NCBI GenBank assembly: GCA_035379625.1
Contig: DAOSVM010000047.1
Location: 1-15,343 of the forward strand
Source: DAOSCP01 sp035379625
GTDB lineage: Bacteria; Bacteroidota; Ignavibacteria; Ignavibacteriales; DAOSCP01
DNA: 15,343 bases
Direction: 5' to 3'
Below the pieces are notes generated by a model. The model did no database searches. It was not told the origin of the DNA and saw only the letters and a program-made list of their open reading frames with translations. Below, one piece after another: positions 8,007-14,604 of the stretch. Made by a program: the position numbers and the translations under genes. Position 1 is the stretch's first letter. Each line of letters begins with the position of its first letter.

Positions 8007-8990
8007 ATGGAACAAGAATTGAAAAATGGTATTGGGGAAATTTTCACAGATGTTGATCCTGAACATTCTCGTGAATATTTCCGCAAAAAAAACAAAAAAA
8101 TGGTTCCTAAATTGTCTACAGTTACTGAAGTTGTTGAAAAGTATGTTCAAGATGGTACTTATATTGCTGTTGGTGGTTTTGGAGGTGTAAGAATCCCAAC
8201 TGCTATTTTGCATGAAATTGTTAGGCAAAGAAAAAAGAATTTAGGATTTTCCGGGCATGTGGCAACTCACGATTGCCAAATATTAGCTGCAGGTGAATGT
8301 TACAATCGAGTTGATATAGCTTATGTTGTTGGATTGGAAGCTCGTGGATTATCAAAAAATTCGAGAAGAGTTTTTGAATCAGGTAAATTAAAAATTACAG
8401 AATGGTCAAACGCTGCACTTTCTTGGCGTTATAAAGCTGCTGCTATGGGGTTGCCATTTTTGCCAACAAGAACAATGCTTGGTACAGATACTTATAAATA
8501 TTCTGCTGCTAAAGAAATTACTTGCCCATTTACAGGTAAAAAATTAGCTGCTTTGCCGGCCTTATATCCGGATGTTGCTTTTATACACGTTCACAGATGT
8601 GATATTTATGGTAATGCTCAAATTGATGGCATAATTGTAGCTGACGACGATATCGCTAAAGCTGCTAAACACGTGATTATTACTACTGAAAAAATTATTT
8701 CAAATGATGAAATCAGAAGAGAACCAAACAGAACAATTATCCCTTATTGGTTAGTTGATGCTGTTATCGAGATTCCTTACGGCTCTTATCCAGGAAATAT
8801 GCCCGGTGAATATTATTCAGATGAAGAACATTTAATGGAATGGCTTAATGCTGAACAAGATCCTGAAAAATTCAAAGAATTTTTGGATAAATATATTTAT
8901 AACACAAAAGATTTTTATGAATATTTACAGCTGAATGGTGGAATTGAAAAAATGATTAAATTACGTCAAAAAGAATTATTAATAGGCTGA
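8007..8990 (+). CDS. gctA: GctA-type CoA-transferase subunit A
   Basis: The 327-residue product resembles subunit A of glutaconate CoA-transferase and related family I enzymes, which exchange CoA between acyl-CoA and a free carboxylic acid. Recognisable segments are D-G-T-Y-I-A-V-G-G-F-G-G-V-R-I-P (about residues 49-64), the M-L-G-T-D-T segment, S-A-A-K-E-I-T-C-P-F-T-G-K-K, the P-D-V-A-F-I-H-V-H-R-C-D-I-Y-G-N-A-Q segment, and the P-Y-G-S-Y-P-G region near the C-terminus. There are about 40 residues before the first core strand. GGTGG precedes the start. It lies 10 bp after the aminotransferase and 8 bp before subunit B. Glutaconate is only the best-known substrate of the family; the true acid is probably the keto or unsaturated acid made by the upstream aminotransferase. 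Confidence 0.88.
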   Translation: MEQELKNGIGEIFTDVDPEHSREYFRKKNKKMVPKLSTVTEVVEKYVQDGTYIAVGGFGGVRIPTAILHEIVRQRKKNLGFSGHVATHDCQILAAGECYNRVDIAYVVGLEARGLSKNSRRVFESGKLKITEWSNAALSWRYKAAAMGLPFLPTRTMLGTDTYKYSAAKEITCPFTGKKLAALPALYPDVAFIHVHRCDIYGNAQIDGIIVADDDIAKAAKHVIITTEKIISNDEIRREPNRTIIPYWLVDAVIEIPYGSYPGNMPGEYYSDEEHLMEWLNAEQDPEKFKEFLDKYIYNTKDFYEYLQLNGGIEKMIKLRQKELLIG

Positions 8991-8998
8991 GGTGAAGC

Positions 8999-9772
8999 AT
9001 GGAAAAATATAATAGTATGGAATTAATGATAACAATAGCAGCTAGAAACTTAGAAGATGGTGCAGTGGTGGTTGTAGGTACTGGTGCGCCTTGCGCTGCT
9101 GCAATGCTTGCTCAAATGACAAATTCTCCTAACCTTACGATTATGTTCGAAGCTGGCGGTATTGGCCCAATTCTTCCGACAATGCCTGTTTCTGTGGGCG
9201 ATTCCAGAACTACTCATAAAGGATTAAAAGCTACCACTATGGCTGAAATTATGGAATATTGCCAAGCAGGTATGGTCGATTATTGCTTCCTTGGCGGAGC
9301 TCAAATCGATAAATATGGTAATTTGAATTCTACTATGATTGGAACAGATTATTACAAACCTAAAACCCGCTTCCCTGGTTCTGGTGGTGCTAACGATTTA
9401 GCTTCTCTTACTTGGAGGACAATGGTTATGACGCCTCAAAATAACAAACGTTTTGTCGAAAAATGTGATTTTGTAACTTCTCCAGGATATTTAAATGGTG
9501 GAAATTCCCGTTACGATGCCGGCCTTCCATTAGGTACAGGGCCATACAAAGTGATCACCGATATTGGTGTTTATGGTTATCATCCAGAAACAAAACAAAT
9601 GATGTTACTTTCTCTTCATGTTGGCAAAACACTTGAGGATGTAAAAAATAATACTGGCTTTGAAATGTTAATTCCAGAAAAATACGATATTACTGAAGAG
9701 CCAACAGATGAAGAATTAAGAATTTTGAGAGAAAAAGTTGATCCAATGAGATTAATAATTGGTAGAGTATGA
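8999..9772 (+). CDS. gctB: GctB-type CoA-transferase subunit B
   Basis: The 257-residue product is the partner of the preceding gene. Its catalytic glutamate is visible as Glu51 in F-E-A-G-G-I-G-P, matching the E-x-G site in family I subunit B, where the glutamyl-CoA thioester forms. Further family segments are V-G-D-S-R-T, F-L-G-G-A-Q-I-D-K-Y-G-N-L-N-S-T, and F-P-G-S-G-G-A-N-D-L-A-S. The start is firm: GAGGTG lies six bases ahead of ATG and overlaps the stop of subunit A, which suggests translational coupling and 1:1 production. The gene is last in the symporter-aminotransferase-CoA-transferase operon and ends at a strong terminator. IpdB-type subunits involved in ring degradation are related, so substrate remains open. 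Confidence 0.9.
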   Translation: MEKYNSMELMITIAARNLEDGAVVVVGTGAPCAAAMLAQMTNSPNLTIMFEAGGIGPILPTMPVSVGDSRTTHKGLKATTMAEIMEYCQAGMVDYCFLGGAQIDKYGNLNSTMIGTDYYKPKTRFPGSGGANDLASLTWRTMVMTPQNNKRFVEKCDFVTSPGYLNGGNSRYDAGLPLGTGPYKVITDIGVYGYHPETKQMMLLSLHVGKTLEDVKNNTGFEMLIPEKYDITEEPTDEELRILREKVDPMRLIIGRV

Positions 9773-9773
9773 T

Positions 9774-9804
9774 AAAAAAGCTGCCTTGCGGCAGCTTTTT
9801 TTTT
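9774..9804. terminator. Bidirectional intrinsic terminator
   Basis: A perfect 12-bp stem (9774-9785, ending GCTGCC, against 9790-9801, beginning GGCAGC) closes on a TTGC loop. It has an A run on its left side and a T run through 9805 on its right, so it can end transcription from both directions. It begins two bases after the CoA-transferase stop, and the T run reaches into the stop codon of the convergent glutamine synthetase gene. Confidence 0.92.
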
Positions 9805-11189
9805 TATAAATTGAAATACAATTTGTATTCATATGGATGTGGCATCTTTTGAATAGCCTTTACCTCTTCATTTTTAACTTTTATCCATTGTCTAATTAAA
9901 TTTTCATCCATAACACCATCTTTAATCAAAAATTCATAATCATTTTCTAAACATTCTAAAGCTTCAGATAAACTTCTTGGTAAAAATTTAATTTTATTTC
10001 TTAAACTTTCATCCATTACGTTAGTATCAATAGGACCAAATCCTTCAGCTGTTGGATCAATTTTATTCCTTACTCCATCTATTCCAGCCAATACCAATGC
10101 TGTCAAAAACAAATGTGGATTAGCCGTTGCATCTGGTGGACGATATTCAAACCTTGTTTCTTCTGGATTTTTTACATACTTTGGAATTCTAATTGCTGAG
10201 GCTCTATTCCCCATTCCATAGGTTAAAGCTACTGGAGCTTCAAATCCAGGAACCAAACGTTTAAAGGAATTAGTTGATGGATTTGTAATAGCACTCAACG
10301 CTGGTGCATGCTTCAAAATTCCACCAATAAAATATTTCCCTAATTGATTCATATTGCCATATTGACCTTTTTCATAAAAAGCATTTTTACCATTTTTAGT
10401 TAAAAACATATGAACATGTAAACCACTACCTGCGTGCTCAAAAATTGGTTTTGGCATAAATGTGACAAATAAATTCTTTTCTCTGGCTAAATTAAAAAGA
10501 ATATATTTAGCTAATACAATATTATCTGCTGTATGAATCATATCAGAAAAATAAGTTTCGATTTCTTGTTGTCCTCTCTCTCCAACTTCATGATGATGAT
10601 ATTTTACATCAATACCAAAATGCTTAAATAATCTAACTGCTTCATCTCTAAAGTCATCATAAACATCAAAAGGATTGCAAGCGTGATAAGCATTTTTATA
10701 AAAACCTTCAGCATGTTCAACCTTATAATAAGAATATGCATTTTGTGTATCGTACATCACATTCGAAAAAATATAAAATTCAAATTCTGGTCCAAACAAA
10801 ATTTGATCGCATTCTGTAACATCTTGCAATAATTTCAATGCTTTTTTAGCAATTTTTCTAACATCTTGTGGATATGGAGAACGAGCATCATCGGTTAAAA
10901 TAACATGTGTGAAAAAACTTAAAGTTTTTGCTTGTCTAAATGGATCTATAACTGCTGTTTCCAAATCAGGTATTTGAATCATATCACTATTTTCAACTTT
11001 CATAAAACCATAACTTGAACCATCAAAACCAACACCATCGGTCAATAATTTTTCCAATAATCCTTCCTTATATGGTAGTGTTACGTGGCGTAAATTACCT
11101 ATTAAATCTGTACATTTTAAGTCAATAAATTCAATATTATTTTCTAAAATCAATTTTTTGACTTCTTGTAACTTTTCTTGATTATACAT
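9804..11189 (-). CDS. glnA: Glutamine synthetase, type I
   Basis: The 461-residue enzyme makes glutamine from glutamate, ammonia and ATP in the cytoplasm. Hallmarks are VGFDGSSYGF in the N-terminal beta-Grasp region (residues 52-61), the E-F-E-F-Y-I-F metal-binding strand, H-H-E-V-G-E-R-G-Q-Q-E, K-P-I-F-E-H-A-G-S-G-L-H-V-H (ATP loop), the N-P-S-T-N-S-F-K-R-L-V-P-G-F-E-A-P segment, and F-E-Y-R-P-P-D-A-T-A-N-P-H-L. The region that carries the adenylylated tyrosine (N-L-Y) in GSI-beta enzymes reads NVMDESLRNK here, with no tyrosine, so control by adenylylation is unlikely. The start is supported by GAGG eight bases before ATG. A 17-bp palindrome lies at 11207-11223 in the leader. It converges on the CoA-transferase operon and could reassimilate ammonia released by amino-acid breakdown. 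Confidence 0.93.
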   Translation of the reverse strand: MYNQEKLQEVKKLILENNIEFIDLKCTDLIGNLRHVTLPYKEGLLEKLLTDGVGFDGSSYGFMKVENSDMIQIPDLETAVIDPFRQAKTLSFFTHVILTDDARSPYPQDVRKIAKKALKLLQDVTECDQILFGPEFEFYIFSNVMYDTQNAYSYYKVEHAEGFYKNAYHACNPFDVYDDFRDEAVRLFKHFGIDVKYHHHEVGERGQQEIETYFSDMIHTADNIVLAKYILFNLAREKNLFVTFMPKPIFEHAGSGLHVHMFLTKNGKNAFYEKGQYGNMNQLGKYFIGGILKHAPALSAITNPSTNSFKRLVPGFEAPVALTYGMGNRASAIRIPKYVKNPEETRFEYRPPDATANPHLFLTALVLAGIDGVRNKIDPTAEGFGPIDTNVMDESLRNKIKFLPRSLSEALECLENDYEFLIKDGVMDENLIRQWIKVKNEEVKAIQKMPHPYEYKLYFNL

Positions 11190-11206
11190 ATTTTACCTCA
11201 AAATAT

Positions 11207-11223
11207 TTACTTTTGTAAAGTAA
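11207..11223 (-). promoter_or_regulatory. Candidate operator palindrome before glnA
   Basis: TTACTTT and AAAGTAA form perfect 7-bp arms around TGT, centred about 26 bp upstream of the glnA start codon. The position between promoter and Shine-Dalgarno sequence suits a repressor site or a small leader hairpin. It does not match the TGTNAN7TNACA box of GlnR. No regulator gene is nearby. Confidence 0.35.
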
Positions 11224-11351
11224 TATACATATTAAATTATCTTAAAAAAATAAAAAAAATATTGTTAATATTGAAAAAAATATTTAATTTCCATTGGAAA
11301 GTTCGCTTGCTGTTTATTATTGGAGGCTATCTTTGAAATGTGTATAATAAG

Positions 11352-11425
11352 TACCCCCGAGACGATTCGAACGTCCGACCAACAGTTTAGGAAACTGCTG
11401 CTCTATCCTGCTGAGCTACGGGGGC
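11352..11425 (-). tRNA. trnR: tRNA-Arg (anticodon CCU)
   Basis: On the minus strand the 74 nt fold as a complete cloverleaf. The acceptor stem is GCCCCCG/CGGGGGU, with a G-U pair at its end; the D stem is GCUC/GAGC; the anticodon stem is GCAGU/ACUGU around loop UUCCUAA; the variable region is 5 nt; and the T stem is GGACG/CGUCU around loop UUCGAAU. The anticodon CCU reads AGG (arginine), and discriminator A73 agrees. CCA is not encoded (the next base is C, then UU). The gene stands alone between glnA and the lipoprotein gene. Confidence 0.93.
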
Positions 11426-11654
11426 AAATTTCTTAATTTTGCTCTGTAAAAATACACAAAAAAAACAAATTTTCCAATTCAAAAAGAAATCCAAAAAACT
11501 AAAAAAAATTTTTTTTTTCTTTTAAACCTTATATATTTGACTATTGTCATATTAACAGAAATATAAAGTTTATTTTGTAACTTTCTGAATTGATAAATAT
11601 CAAAAAAGAAAAGAAATTACAAAAATATCATTAACCATAACCTAGGAGGTTAAA
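11426..11654. other. Non-coding region upstream of lipoprotein gene
   Basis: This 229-bp AT-rich stretch holds long A and T runs and no plausible gene. TTGACT at 11537-11542 and TATAAA at 11562-11567 could be -35 and -10 elements, but the 19-bp spacer is longer than usual, so this promoter is only a weak suggestion. A strong Shine-Dalgarno (AGGAGG) at its right end belongs to the lipoprotein gene. Confidence 0.3.
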
Positions 11655-12517
11655 ATGAAAAAGATGTTTTTTGCAGCTTTATTTGTTGCAGTTTCAATAT
11701 TTAGTGTCGGTTGTAATAAAGATAACACAACCGAACCACTTGCTAACACAATGGCAAGCAGTACAGATGATGCAGCTTACAATATATCAACAGAGCTAAG
11801 CTCAGAGTCTTCTGGTGCTGTAGATCAAGTAGGTGATGCATTCGATTTAGCCTTCCCAGGCGGCTTAGCAAAAATGCAAGCTAATTTTGTCGATACAACT
11901 TTCAAAAATAAGGTTTGGGATGATGTTAACAAACTATGGACAGTAACAGTTGATAGATCAAACAAAGCTTCTTGGAAAATGTAACAAATACTTTCAAAAG
12001 AACTTACACCATCCAATTCCTAAACAAAGACGGCCAACCAATGAAATATTGGAAAGTCGGTAGCGATACAGCATATACTGTTAAATTCAAAATCTTAAAC
12101 GGCGAAAGCTATTTCACAAATGGTATAGTTTCACATCGCTTAATATCTCTTACTGCTGATCTAACAATTACAAATGCTAATCAAAAGAATGTAACAATCA
12201 ATGGTACAATGAGAAGGCAAGGTTCAGATACAATTTCAAACAAAGTTGGTACAAGAACTCACAACTTTACTCTCAATTTAAATTACCAAAATGTTGTTGG
12301 ACCAAGAACCAAAAAATTACAATTACAAAACAAACTTAGCGGTACAGTTTCAGGTAATTACACTGCTTCAATTACATTCCAGTCTGGCGATATTTACAAC
12401 GAAAAACAAATTAACAAAGATTTCACAATCAATTTAGATGGTACAGGAAATTACAATTTGAACCTTGGTGGTGGTAAATACAAAGGTAATCTCGGATTCT
12501 GCGGCTTCTCTAAATAA
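11655..12517 (+). pseudogene. Secreted lipoprotein of unknown function, split by a one-base frameshift
   Basis: AGGAGG sits six bases before ATG at 11655. The product begins with a lipoprotein signal, MKKMFFAALFVAVSIFSVGC, so Cys20 would be lipidated. The first frame stops at 11984 after the residues KASWKM, while the frame one base back continues from about 11978 to 12517. Adding one A to the AAAA run at 11976-11979 changes the junction to S-W-K-N-V-T-N-T-F-K-R and gives one protein of about 287 residues. The second part is rich in Thr, Asn, Lys and alternating hydrophobic residues, as expected of a beta-rich envelope domain, and ends in a Gly-rich stretch with N-L-G-G-G-K-Y. I do not recognise the family. 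The frameshift may be a sequencing or assembly error, a true mutation, or, less likely, a recoding site. The strong Shine-Dalgarno and terminator argue for a functional gene. Confidence 0.7.
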
Positions 12518-12533
12518 TTTGCAACTTATATTC

Positions 12534-12560
12534 AAAACTGCTCGCGAGAGCAGTTTTTTT
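12534..12560 (+). terminator. Intrinsic terminator of the lipoprotein gene
   Basis: AAAACTGCTC and GAGCAGTTTT form a perfect 10-bp stem around a GCGA tetraloop, followed directly by a run of seven T in total. It lies 16 bp after the stop codon, the classical layout of a rho-independent terminator. Confidence 0.93.
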
Positions 12561-12576
12561 ATTTTAAAATGTATTG

Positions 12577-12651
12577 GCTCAGACAGTGTAAGCTTAAGCC
12601 CCTTGCGGCTTGAAGCAAGCCGCAAGGGGCAGCGGGCCGGAACGGCCCGCT
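12577..12651 (-). repeat. Double-hairpin module, copy 1 (tail 12577-12597)
   Basis: A 21-nt tail (12577-12597), starting GCTCAGACAGTGTA, is followed without spacer by a perfect 15-bp hairpin with loop AAG (12598-12630) and then a perfect 9-bp hairpin with loop GAA (12631-12651). The hairpins are almost pure GC within AT-rich surroundings. The same order of parts, in inverse orientation, occurs at 13072-13123; 17 of 21 tail bases agree, whereas the stem sequences differ. It lies beyond the lipoprotein terminator, so it need not belong to that transcript. Confidence 0.75.
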
Positions 12652-13071
12652 AAAAATCTTTTCTTTATCACGTTACAATGTGTAATGCTTTCTGGCCTTA
12701 ATATTCAAATCTTTCCCAAATACGCGACAGCTTACAATTGATGCGACGTTTTTATAATTTATTTGCATTTGCAATTATATTGTAATAGCAAATATATTGT
12801 ATATACAAATATATTATTAAAATTACTATTATATCGTATATACAATAATATCGTAAATATGAATATATTTTAATGAATTGCTATTATATTGTAATTACAA
12901 TTATTACGTATATACTATTATATTTAATTAACGATATTAAATTTACACACTATTTACTTGAGCTAATTTTTCATAGAAAAATATTTAAATAACATTTAGT
13001 CATTTAGCTAAATGTAAAAATATAAAATAAATTGGTAAAAATTTATAGAAATGTATTTGGGAAAAAATTTT
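12652..13071. other. Non-coding AT-rich interior between two inverted modules
   Basis: These 420 bp have no credible gene. They contain a short palindrome TTACA-ATG-TGTAA near 12683, a central array of degenerate repeats (12776-12937), and an 8-bp inverted repeat (ACATTTAG at 12992-12999, CTAAATGT at 13008-13015). The stretch is bounded by double-hairpin modules facing away from each other. Confidence 0.6.
12776..12937. repeat. Degenerate tandem repeat array, about nine units
   Basis: Units start at 12776, 12793, 12810, 12830, 12849, 12864, 12885, 12902 and 12919, i.e. every 15-21 bp and most often 17. The clearest units follow TATATTGTAWATACAAA, itself quasi-palindromic (TTGTATATACAA). Units 1, 2, 4 and 7 are the best matches; units 3, 5, 6, 8 and 9 are diverged. 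The extreme AT content lowers the significance of weak units. Confidence 0.5.
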
Positions 13072-13123
13072 GGGCGTAAGCCCGCCCGTGCGCAACACGG
13101 GCTTATGTCTACACCGTCTGAGC
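13072..13123 (+). repeat. Double-hairpin module, copy 2 (tail 13103-13123)
   Basis: A 4-bp hairpin GGGC-GTAA-GCCC (13072-13083) is followed directly by a 7-bp hairpin GCCCGTG-CGCAA-CACGGGC (13084-13102), then by a 21-nt tail ending in TACACCGTCTGAGC (13103-13123). This is the inverse arrangement of copy 1 with shorter, different stems. The tail ends 15 bp from the stop codon of the membrane-protein gene. Confidence 0.75.
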
Positions 13124-13138
13124 AATGAAATAAATATT

Positions 13139-14268
13139 TTAAATATGACTGTATTTTTTTATTATTTGAGATAAAAGTAAAAAAGTTGCTATGGTACTCA
13201 TTACATAAAAACCAATAAAAAGCCTTTCCCAAGTAACGGGAAATAAAATAAACCTAATTAATATATTTGATATTGAAACAATTGTATATATCCAAATTTC
13301 TTTGTTATTTTCAAACTTTTTAGCAAAAAAATATAGTAAAATAATTGTTGTTGACTGAAAACAAACATATGAAACAAAAATATAATCTTTAAGTGCGTTA
13401 ATAATACCTTTACCTAAAACAGTAATATAATCACTAATAGAAATTGTTAAATTAACGTCCGCAGGATTGCTAACTCTTTTAATAAGTGAAAATGAAAAAA
13501 TAGTTGCCCAACCGTAATTGTTAAAATAATTGTTTATAAAAATGTAAATAATTGTTGATGTGATTAAAGATATAATGCTTTTAAGTCTTAAATCTTTATA
13601 TAAGAAAAAGATTATAATTATTGCTGTAAAATTAAAAATAATTGTATCAGTTCTTACTAATACGAATAATGGAGTAATAAATAAAATAGCATTAATTTTC
13701 TCCTTGGAAAATAAATAGATAAATAAACTGATACATAAAAAAATCATTGCATCAGGTGACGAAAATTTTGCTTATATGTTAAACCGTACAATATTAGATA
13801 GAAAGGGAAAATATATAAAAAAAATATGTGTACTTTATCTTTAATTGCAAAAAATAGTAAAAAAATTGCTAATATCGAACAAAATATAGAAATGTAATAT
13901 GTAGAAGCAAAAATATTAAAACCAATTTTTGAAAGTAATAATATACTTAAATTGTATAAAACTCGTATTTCATAAAATGGTAATTGCTGATAAAATAAAA
14001 CAGGATTTCCAGCCATATCAATACGATATTGATTCCCACCATTTGTTAATATTTTATATTTTTCTTCATCAACAAAATATTTTAAATTTTTGTAAACAAA
14101 TTTATGTAATTCAGTTTTATCCTTAATTTCAAAATGTTTTGCAGAAGCAACGTAACCTATTATATCCCAATCTATAGATGGTTTATGAAATCCATATATT
14201 AAAATTATAAAAACAAAAATAAAATAATATACATATAAAAAGAAGTTGTTGTTAGATTTTAGTTTCAT
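13139..14268 (-). pseudogene. Multi-pass membrane protein, possible GT-C glycosyltransferase, split by a one-base frameshift
   Basis: The gene starts at ATG 14268. The first frame (174 codons) stops at 13744 after ...YKQNFRHLMQ. The second frame is open from about 13771 and continues to 13139. One extra base in the AAAATTTT run (13762-13769) would join them as Y-K-Q-N-F-S-S-P-D-A-M and give one protein of about 376 residues. It has roughly ten hydrophobic segments. After the first helix comes S-I-D-W-D-I-I-G-Y, with Asp33 and Asp35 in the first external loop, a layout seen in GT-C membrane glycosyltransferases and polymerases; a W-E-R-L-F motif lies near the C-terminus. The family is otherwise not recognised, so the glycosyltransferase role is an inference, supported by the sugar-related gene across the divergent promoter region. 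A stop-start ATGA overlap at 13744-13747 allows two coupled genes as an alternative, but the short second piece would then start inside a conserved-looking segment. Confidence 0.6.
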
Positions 14269-14604
14269 TGTGTCATTCCACTATAATTAAAGTAATAAGC
14301 ATAATTATAATAAAAATAAACAAAATTAAAAAGATTATTATAAAACTTAAAAATTTTATTAGAAAAAAGTAGTGCTAACTTATTACAATAAAAATATTTT
14401 TATATACATATCCTTTATAAATATCATTTTAGTTTATTAGCCGAAAATTAAAATTATAATAAAACCAGCCTAATAAATTATATTTCTTTAATTCCAATAA
14501 TCGTAACAACTTTATAGATAATTATTTTATTTATATTATAGAATCCAAATTATAAAAATTTTAAATTACAAAAATAACAATAATATAATAGAGCAATCTA
14601 AAAT
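14269..14604. other. Divergent intergenic region, no gene seen
   Basis: These 336 bp separate the minus-strand membrane protein from the plus-strand glycosyltransferase and should hold both promoters. The sequence is almost all A and T with stops in every frame. I see no RNA gene, strong hairpin or clear promoter consensus. Confidence 0.5.

Noticed and set aside
11335..11437. Small plus-strand open frame preceded by TTGGAGG
   Set aside because: It reads antisense through the tRNA-Arg gene; the tRNA fold is far better supported.
12434..12653. Open frames on both strands around the lipoprotein 3' end and hairpins
   Set aside because: They span the lipoprotein C-terminus, a perfect terminator and the GC-rich hairpins; no ribosome site or protein-like composition supports them.
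12577..13123. CRISPR array or integron attC sites
   Set aside because: No regular repeat-spacer pattern exists, and the tails lack the attC core sequences; hairpins occur only twice and in inverted orientation.
13008..13232. 74-codon minus-strand open frame
   Set aside because: It overlaps the membrane-protein C-terminus in another frame and reads through the hairpin module.
13929..14126. 65-codon plus-strand open frame
   Set aside because: It lies antisense to the membrane-protein gene and shows no start signal or coding-like composition.
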